DNA of 64,000 bases from Waddlia chondrophila WSU 86-1044 (GCF_000092785.1 NC_014225.1:1997340-2061339), one strand, 5' to 3'; positions 1 to 9,982 are shown, counted from the first letter of the stretch. The notes: a model not told the origin generated them from the sequence alone. Translations and numbers: made by a program.

Positions 1-2472
1 AACAGGCCTGTCTCAATCGAAAAAAGAAACTCTCTGGGCACTCTATTGACAAAGAAAGAGATCCGATATGATCTCTCGGGAAACAAAGAGAAAGAGATCC
101 ACGACATTGTCAAAAACGGAGAAAAAAAAGGTGTTTATGCCATTCATTGGGCATGGGGACCAAACAACCGTCTGGAAAGCGTCACGGAAGGGCTAGGTTC
201 TCCGCTTGCTCGCACAACAACTTACCACTACAACAACGACGGCTTTCTGAACCTGGCTGTCAAGCCTGATAATGTCTCCATCTCTTTCGAATACGACAGT
301 AAAGGGGCGATCGCACGGCTCGTCAGCTCCGATGGAACAGTCGATTACTCCTATAAGTATAATGATGCGGGGCGGGTCGCCGAAATTGCAGACAATCTCT
401 CAGGAACTCTCACAAAAAGAAGCTACGACCCGTATGGAAAAATGATTCAGGAAACCCTTGCTAACGGAATGGATTTTCGCTATGACTACGATCTTCTGGG
501 ACGCTTGAGGCAATTGACCCTTCCTGACAAATCAAAGATCAGCTGGGAATACAATGCGGCTTACCTGACAGCGGTTACCCGCTTGTCAAAAAGCTGCGAC
601 GCGCTCTATTCCCATCAATATACAGCATACGACCTCGATGGGCGTTTGCTGGAATCGCACATGATCGGAGAGCTGGGGCCGATCCACTACGAATATCAGG
701 GTAGCGAGATCTCTTCAATCCATTCTCTCTACTGGAGTCAAGGGATTGAATACGACAGCCTCGGCAGGATTGCATCGCTAAACACAGACGACCCCATCGG
801 AACACTCACGAATTCCTACGAATACGATGATCTCGATCAGATTGTTTCGGAAGCAGGCCTGGACCAACATGGCTTCAGCTATGACTCGATCGGCAACCTT
901 GCATCGATCGATGGGTTCGAATGCTCCGTGGACGGGCTCAACCAACTATTGGGAACCGGATCCCATGCAATGACTTACGATAAAAATGGCCAAATCATCG
1001 AATGCTGGGACAACGGGCAGCACTTCTTCTTCACTTATGATGCCTTAGGCCGTCTTTTGACCGTCAAAAAAGAAAAAGAGCTTCTTGTTTCATTTACCTA
1101 CGACCCTTTTGGACGCAGGATGACCAAATCCGTCTCCCGCTATTTTTCAAAGGATCACACCTATCGTCCGGAAACGTTTGAATCTTATCTTTGGGAAGGG
1201 GAAAACGAAATCGGAGCGGTAAGCAGCGGTGGGGAGATTGTCCAGCTGCGCGTCCTTGGCTTTGGGTTAGGGGCTGAAGTGGGCGCGGCGGTCGCGTTCG
1301 AAATCAATCAGAAACTTTACGCTCCCATTCACGACCACAGGGGAAATGTCGGCTGTCTGATCGATGCGGACAGCGGAGCTCCCGTTCAATGGTACCACTA
1401 CAGCGCTTTCGGCAAATGCACTCCTTTTTCACAGCAGTACAAACCAGTCGACAACCCTTGGAAATTTTCCAGCAAACGGGTGGATCAAGAGACCAATCTT
1501 ATCTACTTCGGCAAACGCTACTACATGCCCGGAGTCGCACGCTGGATTTCAAAAGATCCTTTAGGCACTCCGGATTCAGTCAACCGTTACGCCTACTCCT
1601 TGAACCAGCCAATGACAAGAATCGATCCGTTCGGGCTGTTTTCTTTCGGAGACTTATGGAACAGCGTATCAACATTTATCGGAAACGCCTGCCACTATGC
1701 GCACCTCTCTCTCCAATCATTGAAAAACTCTCTCAGCTTTGAAAACTCTCTCCATCAGACGATCGCTAAAATCGGAGAATTAACCATTGGAAAAACCCTT
1801 CTTCTGCTAGGAGGATACTACAAGCATCAATCCGAATCCGGCATCTATGGAAAAGGGGAACTCAACGATAAAGTTCGAATCACTTTAATCAATGGCATCC
1901 TAAACGCCCGCTGCAATTACAAAGAGTCTCTAGATTTCATTTCCAATGCCCACGGCGGCGTCAACATTCACTACCTTTTTGATGCCACTAATGGGTGGAC
2001 GAACGATATGCTGCGTGCTTTTTTATCCCGAATGGGATACACCTCTTCCACTTCGTACAAACTTGCCGAAATGTGGAAACAGCTGATTGATGAAATGGGG
2101 GGCATCGGCGAAGGAGGCCTGATCATCCACTACGCCCATAGCATCGGCGCCACCCACACAAAAAACGCTCTAAATTTGCTTTCTCCGGAAGAGAGGGCGA
2201 TGATCCGCATTTATACCTTCGGTTCGCCGACAATGATTTCCGATCCATGCCTGGAAAACGTGAAAAATTTCATCAGCTATCGGGATGGAGTTCCGCTGCT
2301 TGATCCCATTGGATTTTTCTCAGGGCTTTTCGGTTTGTCGGAGACAATTTCCATGGTAGGCTCTCCCTGGGGAATTCCTTTCATCGAACACACCTTAAAT
2401 GGAGGCGTCTATCTCGACATCATTAATATCCTCGGCATTCATTTCCTCAAACATTACGTTGGCAAGGAATAG
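1..2472 (+). CDS. Rhs/YD-repeat protein, 5'-truncated by window edge, with C-terminal hydrolase-like domain
   Basis: The frame is open from base 1, so the gene starts upstream of the window. The first ~1450 bases encode many short YD repeats (for example YDPYGKM, YDYDLLGRL, YDALGRL, YDPFGRR). A typical Rhs-associated core follows at about 1460-1645 (KRVDQETNLIYFGKRYY, then ARWISKDPLG and the closing RIDPFGL). Rhs proteins form a hollow shell that encloses a variable C-terminal toxin or effector. Here the C-terminal domain is about 275 residues. It contains AHSIGA (Ser codon at 2140-2142), which resembles the nucleophile elbow of alpha/beta hydrolases, then the strand TFGSPT, an Asp-containing SYRDG and an IEHTLNGG His, in the usual Ser-Asp-His order. 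Shell identity is secure; the enzymatic nature of the tail is inference. No immunity gene is evident directly downstream. Confidence 0.85.
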   Translation, partial: NRPVSIEKRNSLGTLLTKKEIRYDLSGNKEKEIHDIVKNGEKKGVYAIHWAWGPNNRLESVTEGLGSPLARTTTYHYNNDGFLNLAVKPDNVSISFEYDSKGAIARLVSSDGTVDYSYKYNDAGRVAEIADNLSGTLTKRSYDPYGKMIQETLANGMDFRYDYDLLGRLRQLTLPDKSKISWEYNAAYLTAVTRLSKSCDALYSHQYTAYDLDGRLLESHMIGELGPIHYEYQGSEISSIHSLYWSQGIEYDSLGRIASLNTDDPIGTLTNSYEYDDLDQIVSEAGLDQHGFSYDSIGNLASIDGFECSVDGLNQLLGTGSHAMTYDKNGQIIECWDNGQHFFFTYDALGRLLTVKKEKELLVSFTYDPFGRRMTKSVSRYFSKDHTYRPETFESYLWEGENEIGAVSSGGEIVQLRVLGFGLGAEVGAAVAFEINQKLYAPIHDHRGNVGCLIDADSGAPVQWYHYSAFGKCTPFSQQYKPVDNPWKFSSKRVDQETNLIYFGKRYYMPGVARWISKDPLGTPDSVNRYAYSLNQPMTRIDPFGLFSFGDLWNSVSTFIGNACHYAHLSLQSLKNSLSFENSLHQTIAKIGELTIGKTLLLLGGYYKHQSESGIYGKGELNDKVRITLINGILNARCNYKESLDFISNAHGGVNIHYLFDATNGWTNDMLRAFLSRMGYTSSTSYKLAEMWKQLIDEMGGIGEGGLIIHYAHSIGATHTKNALNLLSPEERAMIRIYTFGSPTMISDPCLENVKNFISYRDGVPLLDPIGFFSGLFGLSETISMVGSPWGIPFIEHTLNGGVYLDIINILGIHFLKHYVGKE

Positions 2473-2505
2473 CTGCCTTTACTTAAAGAGCTGGAAACCC
2501 GTATA

Positions 2506-3003
2506 ATGTTCCGCATGAAATACACCCCCATCGTCGGAACCTTAGGCTACGTGCTACATCCCAATAGCAAAGAAGTTCTTCTTATGCACCGCAATGCACG
2601 AGAAGACGACGACCATATCGGAAAATACAATGGGCTAGGGGGTAAAATGGAACCGACAGAAGATATCGCTACTTGCATGAAAAGGGAAATTCTGGAAGAA
2701 GCCGGCATCGAAGTGGAAGAGATGCAGCTAAGAGGGACCCTCAACTGGACAGGTTTTGGCCCGAAGGGAGAGGATTGGATGGGGTTTATTTTTTTGATCA
2801 CCCGATTTTCCGGCACTCCACTCAATCGTTGCCCTGAAGGGGAATTGGAATGGGTACAGATAGACAACATCAATACTCTACCCATGTGGGCCGGAGACCG
2901 CTATTTTCTTCCGCTTATCTTTGATCAAGATCCACGTCCTTTCCACGGCTACATGCCCTATGAAGGAGATCAACCGTTAAGCTGGTCTTATCTTCGTTAT
3001 TAA
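2506..3003 (+). CDS. Nudix hydrolase (MutT-like, 8-oxo-dGTP diphosphatase type)
   Basis: The 165-residue protein contains a full Nudix box, GGKMEPTED followed by REILEEAGIEV, matching G-x5-E-x7-REUxEExGU, which binds the metal and hydrolyses nucleoside diphosphate-X compounds. The GKYNGLGGKMEP context and the ending with WEY/LRY-type residues recall the MutT/MTH1-like 7,8-dihydro-8-oxoguanine triphosphatases that clean the nucleotide pool, but the exact substrate cannot be read from the sequence. An alternative in-frame ATG at 2515 is equally plausible because neither start has a clear Shine-Dalgarno sequence. The gene lies between the Rhs gene and a tRNA, transcribed in the same direction. 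Confidence 0.85.
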   Translation: MFRMKYTPIVGTLGYVLHPNSKEVLLMHRNAREDDDHIGKYNGLGGKMEPTEDIATCMKREILEEAGIEVEEMQLRGTLNWTGFGPKGEDWMGFIFLITRFSGTPLNRCPEGELEWVQIDNINTLPMWAGDRYFLPLIFDQDPRPFHGYMPYEGDQPLSWSYLRY

Positions 3004-3018
3004 ATAATTTTTACTCAC

Positions 3019-3047
3019 TTGCTTTAAACCTCAAAATTTTATACAAT
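3019..3047 (+). promoter_or_regulatory. Putative promoter of tRNA-Arg
   Basis: TTGCTT (3019-3024) and TACAAT (3042-3047) are separated by 17 bases and end 15 bases before the tRNA, which suits a housekeeping sigma promoter. Confidence 0.5.
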
Positions 3048-3062
3048 TTCCCCTTACTTCAT

Positions 3063-3136
3063 GCACTGGTAGCTCAATTGGATAGAGTACCCGGCTACGA
3101 ACCGGGCGGTTAGAGGTTCGAATCCTCTCCAGTGCG
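3063..3136 (+). tRNA. tRNA-Arg (anticodon ACG)
   Basis: Acceptor arms GCACTGG (3063-3069) and CCAGTGC (3129-3135) pair perfectly. The anticodon stem CCCGG/CCGGG encloses loop CTACGAA, which gives anticodon ACG. The T-arm has the standard GGTTCGAATCC core. The discriminator base is G, and CCA is not encoded, so it must be added by a nucleotidyltransferase such as the one at 9979-11190. Confidence 0.95.
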
Positions 3137-3168
3137 CATCACTTCGACGGCGAGACATCCGGTATATT

Positions 3169-3804
3169 ATGATCGTGCAAGCTTTTCCCTCAGGCCCGTT
3201 CGAGACCAACGCCTATATCATTGCCTGCAAAAAAACATCGGAAGCTGCAATCATTGATCCCGCGCCCAATTCCGCCGATGCAATCATTTCCTACTTGAAT
3301 GAACACGAATTCAAGCCTCAAATGATTCTCATCACCCATTCCCACTGGGATCACATTGGGGATACAGCAATGCTAAAATCAACATTTCATGCGCCGGTTT
3401 ACGTTCACCAACTCGATATGCCCAATTTGAACCGGCCAGGATCGGATGGGCTGCCTCTGTTAACAGAGATCGAAGGGGTCCATCCGGACAAATACTTGAA
3501 TGACGGTGATCTGATTGAAGTGGGTGAGTTAAAGCTAAGAGTGATCCATACTCCGGGACATACGCCCGGAGGCGTCTGTCTTTACTGCCCCGAGCATCAT
3601 ACACTGATTTCCGGAGATACTCTTTTTGCTGGCAGCATCGGAAATCTTTCCTTCCCCACAGCAAGCCCAAAAGATATGTGGGAATCACTGGAGAAGCTTT
3701 CCAAGCTTCCTTCGGAAACCAAAGTTTATCCAGGCCACGGGCCTGCAACGACCATCGGCCATGAAACTTGGCTATCAAGAGCTAAAGAAATTTTTGGAGG
3801 TTAA
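3169..3804 (+). CDS. Metallo-beta-lactamase-fold hydrolase (glyoxalase II-like)
   Basis: A 211-residue single-domain MBL-fold protein. The metal-binding signature HSHWDHIGD lies at about residue 63-71, followed by HTPGHTPGG, SGDTLFAGSIG and PGHGPATTIGHE, which supply the remaining His/Asp ligands. This length and motif set fit the small YcbL/GloB-like family, which cleaves thioesters such as S-lactoylglutathione, but the true substrate is not known. The gene starts 32 bases after the tRNA and ends 4 bases before the peroxiredoxin start. The two probably form one transcript, which would suggest a role in thiol or reactive-electrophile detoxification. Confidence 0.85.
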   Translation: MIVQAFPSGPFETNAYIIACKKTSEAAIIDPAPNSADAIISYLNEHEFKPQMILITHSHWDHIGDTAMLKSTFHAPVYVHQLDMPNLNRPGSDGLPLLTEIEGVHPDKYLNDGDLIEVGELKLRVIHTPGHTPGGVCLYCPEHHTLISGDTLFAGSIGNLSFPTASPKDMWESLEKLSKLPSETKVYPGHGPATTIGHETWLSRAKEIFGG

Positions 3805-3808
3805 CCCC

Positions 3809-4402
3809 ATGAACACATTAATAGGTAAAAAAGCGCCGGCGATCAATGCCTCGGCAGCTGCAGGAAAAAAAACAATCAACAATTTTTCCCTTGAGCAATA
3901 CAAAGGAAAATATGTTGTTCTCTTTTTCTATCCACTCGATTTTACATTTGTCTGCCCAACCGAACTGCACGCATTCCAGTCTAAGCTGGAGGAGTTTCAA
4001 AAACGCGGATGCGAAGTGATCGGCTGTTCGATCGACAGCGTATTCTCCCACCATGCATGGCTGAAAACCCCTGTCAGCAAAGGGGGAATCGAAGGAGTTT
4101 CCTATCCAATCATTTCAGACATTCACAAAACAATCGCAAAAGATTACGGCGTGCTATGCGAAGAAGAAGGAGTTGCCTACCGCGGCCTATTCCTCATCGA
4201 CAAGGAAGGATGCATCAGGCATCAGCTCGTTAACGACCTGCCGCTTGGCCGCTCCGTTGATGAAGCACTACGCATGCTCGACGCTTTGATTTTCTTTGAA
4301 AATCACGGAGAGGTCTGTCCAGCCAACTGGAATGAAGGAAGCAAAGCGATGAAGCCTACCCAAGAAGGCTTGGAAAAATTTTTCGCCGCTGAAGTTAACT
4401 AA
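3809..4402 (+). CDS. ahpC: 2-Cys peroxiredoxin (AhpC/TSA family)
   Basis: The protein reduces hydrogen peroxide and organic hydroperoxides through a peroxidatic Cys. It carries FYPLDFTFVCPTE with the peroxidatic Cys at about residue 50 and a resolving Cys in GEVCPANW near the C terminus, so it is a typical 2-Cys enzyme of 197 residues. The frame extends upstream to 3626, but the ATG at 3809 is preceded by GGAGG at 3796-3800 and immediately begins the conserved domain, so I chose it. It follows the MBL hydrolase by 4 bases. The reductant partner (AhpF or thioredoxin) is not in the window. Its stop overlaps the stop of the convergent gene at 4399. Confidence 0.93.
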   Translation: MNTLIGKKAPAINASAAAGKKTINNFSLEQYKGKYVVLFFYPLDFTFVCPTELHAFQSKLEEFQKRGCEVIGCSIDSVFSHHAWLKTPVSKGGIEGVSYPIISDIHKTIAKDYGVLCEEEGVAYRGLFLIDKEGCIRHQLVNDLPLGRSVDEALRMLDALIFFENHGEVCPANWNEGSKAMKPTQEGLEKFFAAEVN

Positions 4403-4827
4403 CAGTTCCGACCATCAGGGAGAAGCGATTCTCCCTGATGCGATGTCAGGTAATCGTATAAATCTGATTCGGAAGTGATAAAAATACTTTGATAATATTG
4501 ACAAAGCGGAATGACTGTATCAATAATTTCAGAATCGCCAACACCTGGAAGGCAGACAGCCAAAACATCATCAAATAAATCTTCTTTTTCTAAAATCTTC
4601 AGCCCGGAAAAATAGTCCTGATAGCTAAACCCCTCCTCTTCAACACGGAAGAAGATCAGGTCGTAATCATATAGGAGAGCTTGAACTGCACAGAAAAGTC
4701 CTCGGCTATCGGGAGGCGGATTTCCTAGAGACTCCATCACCTGTGGCAAAGAGCTTAGGAGATGAGGCTTACGGAAAGTCCCTTTTTCTGCTTCCCCAAA
4801 TAAAGCAAGTGTATGTAAAGGGGTCAT
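4399..4827 (-). CDS. Conserved hypothetical protein (142 aa)
   Basis: I do not recognise a domain. The protein is soluble and acidic, with no signal peptide or membrane segment. A GAGGTG ribosome-binding site lies 5 bases before the ATG, which supports a real gene. From memory, C. trachomatis also has a small hypothetical gene (CT602) next to its peroxiredoxin CT603, and this may be the counterpart; that is unverified. The C-terminal codons contain the perfect hairpin at 4413-4440, and the stop overlaps ahpC by 4 bases in convergent arrangement. Residues such as FRVEEEGFSYQDYFSG and LAVCLPGVGD alternate as in a small alpha/beta receiver-like fold, which is only a guess. Confidence 0.7.
   Translation of the reverse strand: MTPLHTLALFGEAEKGTFRKPHLLSSLPQVMESLGNPPPDSRGLFCAVQALLYDYDLIFFRVEEEGFSYQDYFSGLKILEKEDLFDDVLAVCLPGVGDSEIIDTVIPLCQYYQSIFITSESDLYDYLTSHQGESLLPDGRNC
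4413..4440. terminator. Perfect 12-bp hairpin at the convergent gene ends
   Basis: CATCAGGGAGAA (4413-4424), loop GCGA, TTCTCCCTGATG (4429-4440). It lies 11 bases after the peroxiredoxin stop and inside the last codons of the opposing gene. It has no strong T-run, so it may act as an mRNA-stabilising or weak bidirectional terminator structure. Confidence 0.55.
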
Positions 4828-4907
4828 CTTTTCACCTCTAAACGGCTAGTCCTTCTAACCAGCATTATATCAAATATTTTATTAAATTTAAAATTTGAGA
4901 AATTATT

Positions 4908-6218
<1,311 letters not shown>

Positions 6219-6256
6219 TTATGGTAGGTTTAAGATAACGATTTTCCCATTTGATC

Positions 6257-7432
6257 TCAACGCCTGTGATGTTTTTGAACAACGCTTTCAATTAAAGAGA
6301 GATAAGACTCGAAACGCAAGGGGGAAATATTTCCATCCTCCACATCTTTGCGTACCTGGCATTTTTCCTCATGTGTGTGTGTACAATTAGGGAAACGGCA
6401 AAAAGAGCTGATCTTTTCGATTTCAGGAAAATACTGCTGAATCTCCTCTTGTGCCAAATCCCACAAGCCAAAACTTTTAATACCCGGAGTATCAACGCAA
6501 AACCCTCCACAATCGAGAGGGACGAGCCTGGCCTGCGTCGTTGTGTGTGCCCCTTTGCGCGTCTGTTTGACCGTATCCCCAACTGGGAGATTCAAACCTG
6601 TCAGTTCATTGATTAAAGAAGATTTCCCCGTTCCCGATTGACCTGAGAAAACCGAGGTTTGATCGCGCATTGCTTCCTTCAACTCATCAAGCCCGCAGCG
6701 GCTTTCAACACTCACCTCGAAAAAAGAAATACCAACCTCTTTGTATGCCTGTCTGCATTTTTCCAACAGATCCCTTTGCTCTTTACGGGCTTCATCATCA
6801 AAATCATGAGAGTCCAAAAGATCTACTTTATTGACAATGATCACAGGCCTCATCCCGCCTTTGCAAGCTGCTATGATATAGCGGTCGATCAAAGCCGGCT
6901 TCAACGGAGGGATGACAACAGAACTTGTGATCAACACTTGATCGATGTTAACAGCAATCAGATGCTCTTTTTTCCTTGATAGATTATCTGCGCGGGAAAG
7001 GATCGATTTCCTTGGCTCGACATCAACAATCATCCCTTCGTTATCAGGCATTTTAGCAAATCGGACGATATCGCCGACGGCCACAAGCGTCTTAGTTTGA
7101 GTTTTTTCCCTCTTTAACAACCCGCGGATCATGCAGGTGTAAATCTCCCGATCGCAATCGACTACAATTCCTTGCGAAGTCACGGACAAGACCCGGCCAA
7201 AGAAAAGCTCCTGGTCAACGACACGCTCTTTGATCTCTTTTTGCAGGCTGTCTGTGTATTTGCTCTTATCGGTTTTTTTGAATTTAGAACGGTCTCTCGA
7301 AGATTTTTCTTTTCTTTCCTTCCGTTTTTGCTTGCGGTCGCTGCCGAGGTATTCCTCTTCGATCGGGCAAGCGATCCATCGCTTTGAAACTGTCGGATTT
7401 TCTTGATCTTCCATGTTTAAATGATAGCACAT
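6257..7432 (-). CDS. rsgA: Ribosome small subunit-dependent GTPase RsgA
   Basis: A late 30S assembly factor with circularly permuted GTPase motifs: an N-terminal OB fold, then G4 (NKVDLLD), later G1 (GQSGTGKSSLIN), the G2 region with TRKGAHTTT, and G3 (DTPGIKSFG). The C-terminal zinc knuckle is CRFPNCTHTHEEKC. An unusually long, very basic lead of about 70 residues (KQKRKERKEKSSRDRS) precedes the OB fold, which could bind rRNA. The start is uncertain: ATG at 7432 or 7414, neither with a clear ribosome-binding site. It lies upstream of eno on the same strand. Confidence 0.94.
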   Translation of the reverse strand: MCYHLNMEDQENPTVSKRWIACPIEEEYLGSDRKQKRKERKEKSSRDRSKFKKTDKSKYTDSLQKEIKERVVDQELFFGRVLSVTSQGIVVDCDREIYTCMIRGLLKREKTQTKTLVAVGDIVRFAKMPDNEGMIVDVEPRKSILSRADNLSRKKEHLIAVNIDQVLITSSVVIPPLKPALIDRYIIAACKGGMRPVIIVNKVDLLDSHDFDDEARKEQRDLLEKCRQAYKEVGISFFEVSVESRCGLDELKEAMRDQTSVFSGQSGTGKSSLINELTGLNLPVGDTVKQTRKGAHTTTQARLVPLDCGGFCVDTPGIKSFGLWDLAQEEIQQYFPEIEKISSFCRFPNCTHTHEEKCQVRKDVEDGNISPLRFESYLSLIESVVQKHHRR

Positions 7433-7542
7433 CTATTTAACTAAGCACAAATATTTAAAAAATATATTTATAAAAATAAACATTTCATTTTAATAAAAAA
7501 ACTGATAAAATTATTAAAAGATCGTAAAGTGAGGATCTCGAA

Positions 7543-8178
7543 ATGTCAGCTGAACTTTCAAATAATCCTTATTATGCAAAAGTGTATATTTGGGATACCA
7601 AGGTTGGAAATGAGGACGGCGAAGGAACAACGGTGGGACATGCTTCCATCGATCTTCAAGGGAAAAATCGAGGCCGCTATTTCAGTTTCCGCCCACGCAA
7701 TTCCCTCTTAGTCAATCCCCTCTTTTTATTTTTTCCTGTTCTCGGGAAAAGCGAACCAAATCTTATATCTGACATTGAAAAGGAGGATAAAGCTCCAGAC
7801 CACACTTACAAATTGCAGCTTAACCAAAGCCAATATGACAAAATGGCTAAAGAAATAGACCGCCTGACAAAGCAGACTAAGAAAGGAAAATTGCTTTACC
7901 ATCTTTTTCCAAATATCACTGTTCTCAAACCGATACAGATGCTGGCAACAGAAATTGCCCAGAAAGAGATAACCAGATGCCCATTTTCCGGGCACCTTAT
8001 GGGAGACGAACGCTATAAAGATTTTTCTGAGTTGCTTAAAATTAAAGAAGGCCACTGCGCATCGACAGTTCATCAGATCGTTAGCAGCGCCTTCCAGTTG
8101 CCTCCTACCGGCCCAACTCCATGGAAAATCCACCCAACTCAACTTGGTTCATATATAGAACATCTAACTAAAGAATAA
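7543..8178 (+). CDS. Hypothetical protein, paralogue of 8308-9114, possible permuted cysteine-protease-like fold
   Basis: The 211-residue protein has no signal peptide. It shares a scaffold with the convergent neighbour: an N-terminal (I)W(D/Q)T segment, then VGHASIDL here against CGHTSVSL there, a mid-region ending KGKLLYHLF against KGMVLYSLF, and near the C terminus GHCASTVHQIV against EHCTSFAKSYV followed by a PW(K/G)I-P motif. An early conserved His and a late conserved Cys suggest a circularly permuted papain-like (NlpC/P60 or LRAT-like) active site; this is inference. GAGGA lies 7 bases before the ATG. The surrounding DNA is strongly AT-rich, suggesting accessory or effector genes. Confidence 0.75.
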   Translation: MSAELSNNPYYAKVYIWDTKVGNEDGEGTTVGHASIDLQGKNRGRYFSFRPRNSLLVNPLFLFFPVLGKSEPNLISDIEKEDKAPDHTYKLQLNQSQYDKMAKEIDRLTKQTKKGKLLYHLFPNITVLKPIQMLATEIAQKEITRCPFSGHLMGDERYKDFSELLKIKEGHCASTVHQIVSSAFQLPPTGPTPWKIHPTQLGSYIEHLTKE

Positions 8179-8258
8179 GACTCGGAATTTTGACAAAAAT
8201 TTTCCTTGAATTTGAACTTAGAGAAGCCGACGCGTCAAGCCCCGCGAGCCTGAATAGG

Positions 8259-8279
8259 CCCCCGCGATGCAAGCGGGGG
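8259..8279. terminator. GC-rich hairpin between convergent genes
   Basis: CCCCCGC (8259-8265) pairs with GCGGGGG (8273-8279) around a 7-base loop. It lies between the stops of the two convergent paralogues. There is no clear T-run on either side, so the terminator call is tentative. Confidence 0.45.
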
Positions 8280-8307
8280 GTTCAAGTTAGTTCAGTATAA
8301 AGATATT

Positions 8308-9114
8308 CTATAGATCATCACTATAACGATCTCGGAATTTCGGAGTCCGACTATAATGCTCGGCTTGGATTTCAGCATGCTCCTCACTCAACTTAGCCAA
8401 TTGAGAATTCAACCCCAGCGGAGAAATTCCCCATGGACTAAATGATTCTCTAACTTTAAAACCTGCCGTTTCTACATATGACTTTGCAAATGAAGTGCAA
8501 TGCTCACTTCTCAAATTTCTTATAGAAGCTGCATTTTCCAAGACTTCAGGGTACTCTTCAAGAAAATCACCATCCATGACATTTCTCATAAAGCTTTCAT
8601 TAGCGCATAATTTTACAACTGAAAGCAAATTAACTTTTTGGAAAAGACTGTAAAGAACCATGCCTTTATCAACATCACCTTTATCTTTCGACATTTTTTC
8701 CTTTAATTCCCTATATTTACTCTCAGTCACATCTATCGTGTAAACGGAATCCGGCCTCATCGCTTCGTCATCTCCCTCCCTTTCCTCACAGTGGCTGCGC
8801 TTAGGATGAATCTCTCCTTTTACAGATGCAAGCAAGTAAGCAAACGGATGCGAAAGAAGGATAATATTTTTCTTATCCGGCCACATTCCTCCATATTCTT
8901 CTTCAGAGTGCCCATCTTTCTCTTCATGAAGAGAAACACTTGTATGGCCACACCTTCCTTCCTCTGCATCAGTTTGCCAAATATGAATTTTCATGGAATA
9001 TTTGCTGGCTTTATTATCCTGCTCTGATAATTCCCTCTCCGAATCGGCTGGTTTTTTAGAATTTCCTGTTATTCCTTTCCAAAACGAAAAATAACTTGTA
9101 TTAATCATTTTCAA
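8308..9114 (-). CDS. Hypothetical protein, paralogue of 7543-8178
   Basis: The 268-residue protein shares the GHTSVSL motif (about residues 56-62), the YSLF segment and the EHCTSF motif (about residue 206) with the gene at 7543-8178, but carries an extra Ser/Glu/Lys-rich N-terminal stretch of ~40 residues and an acidic insert. The conserved His and Cys suggest a cysteine-hydrolase-like active site; not proven. A strong AGGAGG ribosome-binding site 7 bases before the ATG supports the start at 9114. The N-terminal Ser/Thr/Lys-rich stretch without a hydrophobic signal would suit a type III secretion signal in a chlamydia, but this cannot be shown by eye. Confidence 0.75.
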   Translation of the reverse strand: MKMINTSYFSFWKGITGNSKKPADSERELSEQDNKASKYSMKIHIWQTDAEEGRCGHTSVSLHEEKDGHSEEEYGGMWPDKKNIILLSHPFAYLLASVKGEIHPKRSHCEEREGDDEAMRPDSVYTIDVTESKYRELKEKMSKDKGDVDKGMVLYSLFQKVNLLSVVKLCANESFMRNVMDGDFLEEYPEVLENAASIRNLRSEHCTSFAKSYVETAGFKVRESFSPWGISPLGLNSQLAKLSEEHAEIQAEHYSRTPKFRDRYSDDL

Positions 9115-9250
9115 CTCCTCCTATTAATAATAAATAAAATATAATATAAATATAACTTAATTATGTTTGTTTTATATTAAATTAAATTTAATAAATAATT
9201 AATTTAAAATATTAATTAATAAATATTAGAGGTTTCGGAAAAGAAATAAT

Positions 9251-9982
9251 TTATTGAAAATGATGCAGCAAAATCCCTCCGGCAACAGCGACATTGAGAG
9301 AGTCTAAGCCGCTGCTGATGGGGATTGTCAACCTCTCGCCTATAGAAATGACCTCTTTTGAAGGACCGTGCGCTTCACTGCCAAGAACAAGTGCCATTTT
9401 TGAAACTTTAGGGATAGCACCTATCTTTTTTCCTTCCAAATCGGCAATAAAAACGCTCATTTGATGATCGATAAGCAATGTTTTCAAAGATTCAAGATCT
9501 CCAACAACTATCGGAAGCTTAAAGATCGCTCCCTTGGATGCGCGAATTGCTTTGTCATTGAAGGGGTCGCAACAATTTCCCAATAAAAACACTCCGTCCC
9601 AGCCAAACGCTAAAGAGGTGCGTATCAAAGTCCCTAAATTCCCGGGATCATTGAGATTTTCCAAAACTAATAAGCGTTGCAGCCGAGCAGGAAGTTTAAA
9701 GCTTGGCATCTTCACCTCCGCTAAAACCCCTTCCGGAGATTTCACCCCGGAAATCTTTTGAATCATTTCTGGAGAAACTGCATACACCTCCGCACTTTCA
9801 GGCAAAGAAAATTCTGTGCTGGGCGATGTTGTTAAAAGAGTGCGGACCAATCTTACATTTTCTCTGACCAGCTTTTTGCCTTCGATCACAACGCTTCCTT
9901 CTTGCTGCCGCATTTTGCGCTCTTTTCGCAATGCCGTTAAACGTTTAATCAATGGATGCTGCAAGCTAGAAAGCGTTCTCAT
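9251..9982 (-). CDS. TrmH/SpoU-family RNA 2'-O-ribose methyltransferase
   Basis: SPOUT-fold methyltransferase using S-adenosylmethionine. Motif 1 NLNDPGNLGTLIRTS (about residue 107-121), motif 2 VLGSEAHGPSKEV and motif 3 SGLDSLNVAVAGGI form the knotted cofactor site. An N-terminal substrate-binding domain of about 90 residues (LIKRLTALRKERKMRQQ) is typical of the 23S rRNA or tRNA ribose methyltransferases; the exact target nucleotide is unclear. The start codon overlaps the stop of the nucleotidyltransferase gene by 4 bases, so the two are translationally coupled. The 135 AT-rich bases following its stop contain no gene. Confidence 0.9.
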   Translation of the reverse strand: MRTLSSLQHPLIKRLTALRKERKMRQQEGSVVIEGKKLVRENVRLVRTLLTTSPSTEFSLPESAEVYAVSPEMIQKISGVKSPEGVLAEVKMPSFKLPARLQRLLVLENLNDPGNLGTLIRTSLAFGWDGVFLLGNCCDPFNDKAIRASKGAIFKLPIVVGDLESLKTLLIDHQMSVFIADLEGKKIGAIPKVSKMALVLGSEAHGPSKEVISIGERLTIPISSGLDSLNVAVAGGILLHHFQ

